Part shown: positions 1-10,142 of the stretch, piece after piece
How positions within the stretch are numbered: the stretch's first letter is position 1
Layout of the letters: each line of letters starts with the position of its first letter
From: Hydractinia symbiolongicarpus
Taxonomy: Eukaryota > Cnidaria > Hydrozoa > Anthoathecata > Hydractiniidae
Direction: 5' to 3'
Length of the DNA: 64,000 nucleotides
Assembly (NCBI RefSeq): GCF_029227915.1
Contig: NC_079881.1
Location: 4,464,001 to 4,528,000, forward strand
Notes under the pieces: model-generated
The model's database searches: none
Seen by the model: the letters and a program-made list of their open reading frames with translations, nothing else
Told to the model about the DNA's origin: nothing
Position numbers and translations under genes: made by a program

Positions 1-9
1 CTTTTTAAA

Positions 10-635
10 TTTATGAAACGAAATAACTTATCGTTAAGAAGAAAAACCTCCATAGCACAGAAAGATCCCGATCTTTTAGTAGCTAAAATCGTCTCGTACA
101 TATACGTTTTAGATAATTACGATTGAAATATTTATACCAACCAGTCAATATTATAGCATTTGATGAGACCACTATTTGGGCGGATATGGTGGGCGGATAT
201 GGTGTGAAAATACTGTTAGTATGAAGACAACCGGTCAGTTAGTTGGACAAACACCGTTCTCGGACAGTTTAACTTTAACTTTAAATTCGTCAAGTAACCG
301 ATGGCGGGAATTTGAAACCTCTGCTTTGCAGCACAATTGTAAATTTAATTCTTGATTCTTGGAAGGAACTGCCAACTGAATTAATACGTAAATCGTTCAA
401 ACCGTGTGTCGTAACATCTGCTACTGATGGGAGCGAGGATAGAGAGTTCCATTGTTTCAAAGAGCATCAGCCCTGTCAGGCTGGTCTTGCAATGCTTAAT
501 AAACAAATACAACTGGTAAACGAGACAGAAGACAACTCATTTATCCCAGATGCCGATGAAATAATTGATGCGGCTCCCTTAGAGACGATCGTAGACGAGA
601 ATGAAGAAGGCGATCGTTATATTAAGATAGATTAG
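10..635 (+). pseudogene. Degenerate pogo/Tigger-like DDE transposase
   Basis: Relic of a pogo-superfamily (Tigger/jerky-like) DNA transposase in broken frames. Near 10-105 the reading 'FMKRNNLSLRRKTS' followed by 'AQKDPDLL' resembles the region after the helix-turn-helix domain. Near 155-190 'AFDETTIWADM' matches the first catalytic Asp segment (DET...D) of the DDE domain. An open frame at 312-635 begins without a convincing start and contains 'SWKELPTELIRKSF', the usual C-terminal block, then an acidic tail (DADEIIDAAP). Stops and frame changes lie between the blocks and most of the catalytic core is missing, so it cannot encode a working enzyme. The upstream part lies outside the window. 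Family assignment rests on these motifs only. Confidence 0.72.
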
Positions 636-732
636 TGTTTGTTTTTATTATACTTTTAGAAAGATATGTTGTGTTTATTAAAATCGTTGTTTTTATTTTT
701 TAACACACTAGATTATTGCATATAAGCCCACA

Positions 733-1223
733 TCATTTTAAGTGTTTTCTTTTTTTAAGTGTCTCACTGTTTTCGACTTTTTTTGGTTTAATCATTAGTT
801 TGTAGGACTCCATTAAAAAATCACGCACGTACGTCGTGTTTTTTACAATATAATGGCCAGATTGTATTTCACCCGAGTGAACTCTTTCTAATAGAAATAC
901 ATCAATTCCCGGTGTGATATACTCTTCAAAACAATGTTTGGGGTTGATAACACCGGTATCTGCGTCCAGATGAATAGCATAATCGTAATGATAGAGCAAA
1001 TACGCCATAAAACAATGTTGCTTTTTTATTAAAGTAACGTCTTTTTGAAGACACTGCTTGGGAATCGTCCACCCCTACAATCCCGTAAAGTTGCCATCTG
1101 ACTTCTCTTGGATTTGATACAAATCATAACCTCTCAACTCAGCGTAACATCTAAGAGATTGCATTGCGTTATTGACGATATTGTTTACATACCGTTTACA
1201 TACCCGGACGTTATGGGACATAT
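733..1223 (-). pseudogene. Glycosyltransferase-like fragment (DUF273/GT34-like) with in-frame stop
   Basis: Read on the minus strand from about 1223, one frame gives 'MSHNVRVCKRYVNNIV', then 'LRCYAELRGYDLYQIQE', one TAG stop near 1078, then 'GWTIPKQCLQKDVTLIKKQH', 'YDYAIHLDADTGVINP', and 'HSGEIQSGHYIVKNTTYVRD'. The 'LDADTGVINP' block is a DxD-type metal/nucleotide-sugar site. The order of blocks is like the nematode/cnidarian DUF273 proteins related to GT34 glycosyltransferases. The part downstream of the stop (733-1008) is open and ends in a lysine-rich tail. The single TAG and the lack of flanking exons argue for a pseudogene or an isolated exon. A sequencing error at the stop is the alternative. 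Confidence 0.55.
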
Positions 1224-1239
1224 TTTTGCGTGAGAATAA

Positions 1240-2870
1240 TCATTCAGCAGAGGTTTATAATTGTCTTTAACAGGAGTGTTAATGATTCGAACTTTAAGTG
1301 TGTCGTTGCAACACCACAATAAAAACAGCGATGTATAGCGCTGTATTTACTGAGAACACCATTCTTTTTACATTCCCTGCCCTGAACAAAATTTTTGTAA
1401 ACATTAAAACAGAGTGTTATATTTTTTCTTTGATGCGTGAAATGCACCTTAAATTATCGTCTTACATACTATTGCAATAACTGTGTATTGTAAAAAAATT
1501 CTTTAAAAGATTCTATGAAAAATCCACTTTTTAATTGCTTTAGAACAAATTTTGATGTTGAAATTTGTAATTTTATTAAGTGAATATGTCATACGGACCC
1601 TGTCTTTTTCCATTCTAAAGTGAACATCAGGGAGTTTACGAACATGGTTAATCAGCAACGACGTTGTCAGTAACTTTTCATGACATCTCCGTCATATGGA
1701 AAACTCGCCGAAATAATTACTACGAAAAATTAAACGAGCGCGATAACGTGAAATAAAATCCAAACAAATGCCTATTGTAAACATTGCAGACAAAAAAAAC
1801 AAAAAAAAAGAACGACACACAAAATTTAAAAAAAAAGCTTTTTCTTCGTTAAAAGGTTTTTTTTTCAGTCGAAGGAGTTCTTCTTTGGCTTGGGAGTTTG
1901 CCCTGATTTGCACATGCGCGTTGGAAATTTTTATTTTCTTTGTCGCAGATGGTTCCGTAAGTTCGCTATTGCTGTGTGTTATAACCGTACAAATTTATCG
2001 TGGCGCGTTTTAAACTTGCGTGTGTTAGGGCGATGACTATCCATAAAGTTTTTATTATTCATCTCATTCTATTACAATTAACAATTTAAAGCGCTAACCC
2101 ACGACTTATATTTTATCTACCAGACAAAAATTCAAATGGTAATTTCAGCAAACAAAACGCGTTTTTCTCGTTCAGAAACAAAAATAAAAAAATATGAATT
2201 TTGATAGACTTTTTCTAATATATTGTTGTCGAAAATGAATGCAACAGAGAATTCTGAAGTGTCTCTTGTTTACTGTTGTATTTCTGCTATTAAATAAAAT
2301 GAAAAGCCCTTGCAGGCTAAAAGATTTCCGATTCTTGTTCGTATCGTAGCCTGTTTTGTATAGACCTTCTACAATGTTGTTCAGTCATTTCAAATAAATA
2401 GGTTTATCCCATGGTATTATCTTGAACTTGCAAAATGTTTCATGTAGTATGTGAGATGCAGGCTAGAACAAACACTGTCAGCGGGCAAAGCAAGGGTCAC
2501 AAGTTTAAGTAACTCAAAGTGGTAAAAAAACGCAGACTTCAGAATCAGATGCTCGTAAAAAGTAATCTGTAAAATTAATACTTTAACAATACTGCGCTAT
2601 ACTTAACATAAACAATGAAGAAACCAAGACGTTTTGGCATATCAATTTATTAAATATTACTGCTTGTGGTGTAGCGATATTTCAGAAATGTTTTATTATA
2701 TCTGCGACAAGATTAAAACCGTTTTGAAGATATCTAAGATTTTACCATAAAATTGGATCCTAAAGTTTAAAAACAAAAAAGAAATAGAAGTAGGCGAAAG
2801 AAACAGAAAGGTTATGGCTACGTTCAGGGGTTTAGAATTAACAAAAGAGACTAAATCCAAAATGCAATTC
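1240..2870. other. Intergenic, nothing recognised
   Basis: AT-rich sequence with short overlapping open frames on both strands (1244-1480, 1692-2013). None has recognisable motifs, codon bias or splice context. Confidence 0.5.
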
Positions 2871-2879
2871 CGTGATATT

Positions 2880-3690
2880 AATATTTAGAGTAGCCGGAGG
2901 AGCTGGAGTCGAAACGCCGTGTTAAGCCACAAATAACTATGTTACCCGGCGTTGAACGCCTGGAGGAGCGATTAATAAGAACTGTAAACTGAGCCACCCA
3001 TATAGGTGGAGCGCTTTAGTATAGATGTCATAAATCGAGTGAGGCGCAGAACGTTATGGTGTTTCAGGTGTAATATATTTTTTAAAAAAATGGGCGCACA
3101 GCATTATGGTCTTTCTGGTTTAATATATTTTTCAAAAAATAACTTTCCACAACTTTAGCTGAAATAAAAACAAAGTTTACACCTCGTTGCCACTCTGACA
3201 TAGCAAAAACAGTTGGCCAACCTTTATTTTTTTCGGAGAACGTTCCATATAGGTATAATAATATTTTTTTTAAAAAAAAACTTTATTGTAAGTTCGGTTA
3301 AACAGAAACACAGGAAGCAGCCATCATTAAAATTGGACTGAGCACTTAGTACTGGTTAACAGTGTCGTCAATGCGTTTATGGGTAATATCCTTTTCAAAA
3401 AAAAATGTATTGTAACTTCGGTTAACATAATAACACAGGATACATTCAAAGGTAAACCGTTTTGCATATCCATATAGGCAGAATGCCCTTTTCAAAAAAC
3501 TTATCACAGCTTCCATTTAAACAAAACAAACAGGAAACAATCTGTTGACAACGGGCTGAGCGCTTGTAGAGGTAAACGGTATTGCACATATGTATAGGCA
3601 TACTACTCCTTTCAAAAAAACTTTGTTGCAACTTTGGTTTAAATAAAAGCACGGGAAACAGTCTGTCGTTACCATGTCCAGCTAAAACAA
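2880..3690 (-). repeat. Interspersed repeat with internal subrepeats (copy 1, reverse)
   Basis: Successive diverged subunits carry 'TTTTTCAAAAAA' followed by 'AACTT...GGTTAA', 'AAACAGAAACACAGG' and 'TGAGC.CTTAGTA'. The first part (2935-3020, 'TTAAGCCACAAATAACT' ... 'GTTACCCGGCG') is the reverse complement of the end of the repeat at 37845-37955. The subunits match, in reverse orientation, those at 36565-37640. No coding potential and no clear termini. Confidence 0.55.
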
Positions 3691-3699
3691 TCACTCACC

Positions 3700-4680
3700 A
3701 ATTGTTTTTCAGAGTAAGTTTTCTTGCCAGTAATAAAAGGTGCCTACTAACTACATTTAACATAAGAAATATTGATTAAAAATTTTGTTGTAGCTAGCCA
3801 AACTGCATTTGCCTAATTTTACTCTTCCGACCGCCGTAGCTAGAGAGCTAGCTAGAGAGCCACAACTCCAACATAAAAATAAAAAATAATATACCAAACT
3901 TTAAAATAATAAGAATAAGTAAGGCTAGTTACAGTTAGTTGGCTTCAGCAGGATGTTGCATTGAAATCTACGTTTGTAGCCAGCAAAAATCTTGAAATTG
4001 GTTTGTTTTAGATTTACACATGGCTAAAAAACGTAATGAATTTTCATCTTAATATGTGAAAACATAGACACAATGAAGAGAATCTTAAACATTGATAGAA
4101 CTGAAATTTAAGCAGTTAAAAAATTGTACTAACACAACCAAATATTTCTCTTCGCTTCATAAAAAATTATGATTTGCAGCTTGGTGAACAAGCCGCAGTA
4201 TAATTAATATGGCATCCTTTAACTCGGTCGCTCGAAAGGAACGATTCGTACCTTAACCCCCAGAGTTCGGTTTAGTTGAGCAAAATCCGCCTTGTTAAAA
4301 ACATAACTGGAAACGAAATTTTGTAGGAGTATCAAACATAGCTGATCAAAATATTCAAAAAACAGTCTAAATTAATATTTGTGATCAAATTCGTAACACA
4401 GTCTTCATTCTTTCTCAACTTCACGAATATCAAGATACGCACACAGCCGGCGTAGCGCTAGGTCATGGGGTCAGGTCGGACTTTAAAAGTCGTAAAGTTA
4501 CGGCATTCGGTTAAAAAAATCGGCCAAGAAGAAGAAGAAGAAGAAGAAAAAAATCGCCCGTTTTAATAAGATCTCGCATGTAGTCCGAAATCTTATTAAT
4601 TTAAGGGAATTTGTTAGTTTGTTGCAGTTATTGTGTGTACATTGAAACGCTGACCAAAATAATCATCCATTTCGAAACAA
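3700..4680. other. Intergenic with a short GAA run
   Basis: No gene recognised. Contains short TAGC-rich palindromic stretches near 3840-3860 and an (AAG)n microsatellite near 4528-4550. Confidence 0.45.
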
Positions 4681-4689
4681 ATTGAGTGA

Positions 4690-4835
4690 CCCAGGATTGT
4701 GAAACCCGCGCGGTGAAAAGTCTCTGACATCACTAATTTGTTTGGCCTCAAAGTTTTAGGTGCATTGTAATGACTTCATTAAGTTAAATTAAGCGATTGA
4801 CGTTATGTTATTGACGTCGTGCCATAACGTCATAA
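4690..4835 (-). mobile_element. Helitron-internal fragment, reverse orientation
   Basis: The stretch 'TTGGCCTCAAAGTTTTAGG', 'TGCATTGTAATGACTTCAT' and 'TTGACGT' is the reverse complement, with mismatches, of the conserved internal block of the Helitrons at 30.9-32.7 kb ('GAAGCCATTACAGTGCAC' ... 'ACTTTGAGGCCAAATAAC'). No hairpin-CTAG terminus is visible here, so it is a truncated relic. Confidence 0.55.
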
Positions 4836-5147
4836 ATAATGACTTTTTCGGCTATGCCTTTAAGAAAAATTAACACATCACCTTGCCTCTTGCACTCAGA
4901 TGTAAACAGTTGTCGCATTAAAAGAAGAATGGACACATCATCCTCCCTGCTGCAGTCTTATGTAAACAATTGTCGCATTAATATAAAAGATGCTAGAAAG
5001 TTTAAATCTAATAAAAAATATATACTGACTGACTTACTGACAATTTACAAAAAGCGGTTTAAAAATCGCTGATAAAGTTGCGGCAAATCTGCTTCTTAAA
5101 ACTTTGGAAAAAATATTTTCTGGCTTCTGATCGTAAAACTGTTCTTT

Positions 5148-6365
5148 TTACATTTGTGAGATCACAAGTAGCAGTACTTTGTTACGTCTTCCAAAGTAGT
5201 TGGTTTTAATGATTGTAGTGAATATTGTATAGCGTATCGTTTTCTCCACGTGGAGTGCATTAGGCTTACCTAATAAAGTAAAATTCTTAAAAAAAACATG
5301 CATTCTATTTTTGTGCCACGTGTGCGCACCCAAATCTGTATCGTTAGCATCCGAACAAACGATAAACCAGGGATTATTTTCCCGTGTCATGGGTCTTTCA
5401 GTGTGTTTTAGCAGATTGTTTTTCCAAAAAAATAGTTCTTTCAAAGCTTCTGAAGCGCGTGACATGCTAATTCGGGAGTCCCATGACATTCGCGACTCAA
5501 TAAGATAATAAACTCGTCTAATTTTTAGTTGGGCCATAGTGCCCATAACAAATTTCATGGATATGATTTTGCCGCAAAATTTTGCTTATTTTCGTGCTGA
5601 CATGTACGGTAGGGAGTTAAGAATGAATTGCAAACTCAAAATAGTAGAAATTAATCGCTGGGAAGGTTCTTTTTTTCAGATCTAGATTAATGCCGAGCCA
5701 TGTCATGTTTTGAGTAGAAATCCACTGAGATTTTTCGATGTTTTCTACAAAGCCAGTTTTCTTTAGCAAATCTCGGACAAAGTTTGACGCCCTCAGAGTC
5801 TATTCATAGGCATTGCTTGTGACAGCGCCATCATCAATAAAATGTGCAATTTTTATAATATGTTCTCACCAGTGTTTTACGAGGACTCGCATTGTTTTTA
5901 TAAAAATAAAGGGAACAGAAGAAAGACCAAACGGTAGGACAGTAAGAACAAAATACCTTTTTTCGCTATTTGTCGTACCCAAAAAAGTCTTAAACATTTT
6001 TTATCCTCTAGGGCAATTTCTATGTGATAGCCTTGTTTTATGTCAAATTTAAAAATGTAACCATTTTCCTCAGTAAACTCGTCGAAAATCTTCCAATCAT
6101 CGAACGTGATTTTTTGTTTGTACACGTGTTTGTTTACATGTCTCAAATCAACAATAAGTATCTTTTTATTTTGAACGAACTAACGATCAGTGGATTAACA
6201 ACATGCGACTTAGTAGTGATCACTCTTATTCTACCGGTTTTTAGGAATTCGGGTAATTCCTTATTTACAAAATCTTCATTGTCAAAAGCCCAAGAGTTGT
6301 TTTTGAAAGAAGCCTTTTTAGGGGTGCTGAAAAAGGCAATTTTGTATCCGCTTTTATAATCTTGT
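5148..6365 (-). pseudogene. DIRS-like retrotransposon reverse transcriptase/RNase H relic
   Basis: On the minus strand, blocks of a DIRS-type (tyrosine-recombinase retrotransposon) reverse transcriptase follow in the correct order. They are 'FVNKELPEFLKTGRIR' (6230-6280), 'LIVDLRHVNKHVYKQKI', 'YIFKFDIKQGYHIEIALE' (near 6050), 'PFIFIKTMRVLVKHW' (near 5890), 'IAHFIDDGAVTSNAYE' carrying the catalytic-type DD (near 5835), and 'LRASNFVRDLLKKTGFVE'. An RNase H-like part reads 'WFIVCSDANDTDLGAHTW' (5310-5365). Stops interrupt after 'VKHW' and after 'NAYE', and there is a frameshift before the 'DLRHVN' block. The element is therefore dead. Terminal repeats and the recombinase were not found. Confidence 0.75.
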
Positions 6366-6369
6366 TTGC

Positions 6370-7725
6370 TGTTGAGATAGACTGAAGATAGGCTTCCCTA
6401 TAGGTGGAGATGGTGATCTGAATGGGATAAAATGTTGATGCTGTGAAGGGTGTAAATAAGGAAGACTGTCATGGCGGACGACGTGGAACATGCTCTAAGG
6501 ATGACTTTCTCTTCGTCTCCTTTTTCTTGCTTAGAGCACGGTTTCCGCCGCCTTTATCTTTTTATCATCCTACGAATCGCTGGCAAGATCGTCGGGTAAA
6601 TATTCGTCGACAACAGCCTATACGGATTGAGATTTATCTGCAAAACGGATACATTTCTTTTCGCTTGTGGAGGTCATCTATGGCTTTATCAATCTTTTTA
6701 GAAGATCTTGTAATCTAGCCAATACATGCGAAAATAAATTCAAAAGTTTATGAGAAAGGTTTAAGATTTTTAAAACTATTACGAAATTTACTCGTTAAAC
6801 TACTCACCGTAAATTAATGAGAAAATAGAGAAAAACGTCAAATGTTGGTGGTGCACTGACGATGGTGCAAAACCAAGTGAGACACACTTTCTTCTGACAA
6901 CACTCAACGTGAAGGAACCCTTCCAATGTTATTAACTAACACTTTTTTTAATTTCTTTGTGACAAATCTGTTTTTTTTTAATTTAATTTTCTTTATACGA
7001 CGAGAATTTTTAATACTTTTTAAGCTTCAGAGTATTTCGGATTTCGGGGTTCTTAGGAAAGGAAAACAGGAGCGATGCAATCCTGATAGAAACATGCTAT
7101 AAAAACAAAATGTAGGAACAAATTCATTGCACAAACTTTGCCATGAGTACCGTGTTTATAATAATATGTTTTTAGTAAGTCCAGCCTTTGAAGAGGCCGG
7201 AAACTCTGATGACGGTAGTAATCAACGCTGATCATCTTCAAATTTAGACGCGTACATGCATGTATTTAAACGCGTTTTAATTACAACGAACAGATCATAA
7301 CCAAGTTAAAATCTTAACAAGAGAAACACAACAGTTCACCTATGGTCGTGACATTGTAGAAAGATCTACAAAATTTACGTTACACCAGAATTTTTTGACT
7401 ACAAATACATCGAATTTTAAATTAGAATCGAGAATGCGATACTAAAAAGAAAAGGGGACGCTTATTCAGATCGACATCAACAATTTTTAATATGACTATA
7501 GGTTTTATTATAATCAAATCATTGGAGAAAAAGCTCGTTTGACTATTTTTGAGTGGGTATAATTTATAAGTATAATCAAAACTTCCTCTGATAGAATTGT
7601 TGCACTTCTCTAGTCCTTAGTGAGCTAAAACGTTACGAAGTTGTAAATCCACAGGAAATTACGGGAATCCCCACCGTACTTACACCTACCATCTTAGAAA
7701 CACAATCGGACAGCAATTATTATAG
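6370..7725. other. Intergenic, nothing recognised
   Basis: An open frame at 6443-6718 (91 codons) overlaps the upstream edge of the DIRS relic and shows no known motif. No RNA gene or repeat structure seen. Confidence 0.4.
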
Positions 7726-7732
7726 TCCGTAG

Positions 7733-8068
7733 CAAATCTACGTTAACTTGTGGCAAATCTACGTTACGCGTGGCAAGTCTACGTTAACTCGTGGCAAATC
7801 TACGTTAACTCGTGGCAAATTTACGTTAGCCCGCGGCAAATCTGCGTTAACTTGTGGCAAATCTACGTTAACTCGTGGCAAATCTACGTTAACTCGTGGC
7901 AAATCTACGTTAGTCCGTGGCAAATCCAGGTTAACTTGTGGCTAGTCCAAGTTATCCCGTGGCAAATCCAGGTTATCTCGTGACAAATCCAGGTTATCCA
8001 GTGGCAAATCGAAATCCAAATAGCCCGCGGTAAATTTATGGCGAGTCTAGGTTAACCCGTGGCAAATC
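7733..8068. repeat. 21-bp tandem repeat (minisatellite)
   Basis: About 15 units of a 21-bp motif, consensus 'GTGGCAAATCTACGTTAAC' plus two bases. The unit is a multiple of three and lacks stops, so two frames stay open (7748-7945 and 7750-7983) and encode seven-residue repeats such as 'RGKSTLT'. These frames are by-products of the repeat. Later units are diverged ('CAGGTTATC'). Confidence 0.85.
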
Positions 8069-8411
8069 CACATCAATTCGACCGCCACGGCAAGGTCGAT
8101 AAAAACATAATCCATTATTTTTAGCTTGAAGATTTCGTGTGCGGTGTAGCATGACTCGGTTTTAGTAGACGTGGATAAATCAACAGGGGCGCCCGTCCTT
8201 AATAAATATATTGCATTTTGTGTGTCCGCAGGGCAGCTTTAATATTGCGCAGGGGTAGCTATTGTTACTGTGGTCCCATCATGCGTAGAGCAAGAAAATT
8301 ATTAATAAAAATTAATCGAATAGTTTTGTGTCTTATATATTAAAGTTCCAAACAATTGGTCGATATAAAATATGTAAAGAGTGATTTCTCATCTTATCAA
8401 ATTTAATTTAA

Positions 8412-8475
8412 CTAGTCGGTGGCCCGTGGAAAAATCCACGGATTCGCCCTGCCTTTTATACCGCATTGCGGTACC
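8412..8475 (-). mobile_element. Helitron 3' terminus (reverse orientation)
   Basis: Begins A|CTAGTCGG followed by the perfect hairpin CCGTGGA-AAAA-TCCACGG. Read on the minus strand this is the Helitron 3' signature: a short hairpin, about 9 bases, then CTAG against a host T. The adjoining 'TACCGCATTGCGG' also occurs near the terminus at 58415 ('CAATGCGGTATAAAA'). The 5' end was not located, so only the terminus is annotated. Confidence 0.6.
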
Positions 8476-8689
8476 ATCATTCAAGACTTAGATGCGCGTG
8501 CAAGTAAATATCGCCACTGCACTGATTCCATGTATTATCGTTCGATGATTTCATTATTTTGGCTCACAAGAATAAATCTTTTGATATTGAATTCAAAGAG
8601 AGCCTGGTCATTATGCGTGATATACTCATTTCAAATAAAAACATACATTCCATGGCAATTGTTAGTTGAAAAAACATAATTTTGCAATT

Positions 8690-10070
8690 AATTATTTTTA
8701 CGCTTCATTTAATCTTAGCTATACTATATAATTTTTTTAACTTTTAAATGTTGGTTATTCTTGAAAACAGGTGTTGACACCTGAAACGCATCGAAACAAA
8801 TGTCGCTTTTTTCTTCTTAAGTTTAGTCCTTGCTAAAACCAACAAGTTCAACCCGTATTCCATTATATGATCTACCAACGTTTTTGCCAAATCCTGCCTG
8901 CGTTTTCGAAAGGAGACTGTAATCCAACCAAAATTCTGAAATACGCATGTACAGAAAACTTCAAAGTAAGAAAATATCAGGAACTGAAAATGTGAAAAGA
9001 TTTCAAATATTCTTTTCATAGCTTTCCCTACGTACGACGTGTGCCGAACAGTTGTTTCAACTTCTGTAAAAAGTAAGCCAGCTGTGTAGCACCTAAGGAA
9101 AAGTTCTAACGCGATCATAAATAAGGCCGAAAATCCTTCACTCATCGTATAACAAATACTGCCGGATGTTGTGCTGATGATGTATGCACGTCAGACGTTG
9201 CATCGTACGTCACTGGTAGTATGTAACTTTATAGAACTACGTAATGGAGAGGGAATGTTTCTTATTGACAGAGAGGAAATTGTTTTTATTTGCGTTCACT
9301 GAGTCAGCCTTGCTTCAGTGGATTTTATCCAGTTAGATACGTTAGACGCGAAGCTTGTACCCTGATCTCACAAAGAATTGCTTCATTAAAACGATTATAT
9401 GATGTTTCTTTTGCGTCATTTAATTTGATATTTTTATGTAAAATATTTGCGTTTGGTGGATTGAAAATAGTGGATTAAATAATTCTCACAATTTACTTTT
9501 TCGCATTTTTGCGAACACTTTTCAGAACCTCCTGAAATCAAAACTCTGTGGTGTATAGCCCTGTGGTTTTTTATCATCTAATATAAGATGTCAATTTCGT
9601 AATTACACAGTGTGCCAGAGTGTTAATCATTGAGTAAAAGTATATATTCATCAATCTGAAAGAATGTTCAATAACACAGTACGAACTGTGTGTACCATAT
9701 TAACATACGCATTCTGTTACCATAGCAATTATTTTTTGATAAATAAGTTAAAAAAATTATGAATCAAAAACTGATGAAAAATAAAAAATAATAACACCAC
9801 GGATATTAGGAGCTTTGATTCTACAGAATCTGCACAGAAAATTTGTAAACATGACGTTGTTGTGGGGAAAACACTCCTAGATGTGCGTTTTTACTTCCTT
9901 GAAGACGCATTCGTAGAATTTAAATCTTCTTATTCCGTCAAAGTCATATCAACACGCAAATGTCATAAAAGTATCTCTCTATAAAACTAAAGAAAATATT
10001 TTGACGCTCATAAATTATTTAAATGTAGTTTGTCAGTTTATCATTTGTTACGTTAGCAACACAAGTTAGT
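8690..10070. other. Intergenic region upstream of gene A
   Basis: A 133-codon minus frame at 8744-9145 has no recognised domain. The rest has no gene-like signal. The final few hundred bases before 10073 presumably hold the promoter and 5' UTR of gene A. No core promoter motif is convincing. Confidence 0.35.
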
Positions 10071-10072
10071 TG

Positions 10073-10142
10073 ATGATGAGAGAGAACATGGCGAGGATAA
10101 TTCAAGTTATATTATTTGCTGCCAAAATTTATTCTTTTCAAT
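10073..10142 (+). CDS. Gene A exon 1: signal peptide
   Basis: Encodes 'MMRENMARIIQVILFAAKIY' then SFQ, a short basic start followed by a hydrophobic core, as in cleaved signal peptides. It ends at GT in 'CAAT|GTAAGT', phase 1, which joins exon 2 to make a Cys codon. Two adjacent ATGs and one further downstream (10088) are possible starts; the first is used here. A 6.1-kb intron follows. Confidence 0.65.

Noticed and set aside
7748-7983. Repetitive peptides in two frames
   Set aside because: Explained by the 21-bp tandem repeat having no stop codon.
8744-9145. 133-codon minus frame
   Set aside because: No motif, no splice context and hydrophobic mixed composition. Probably chance.
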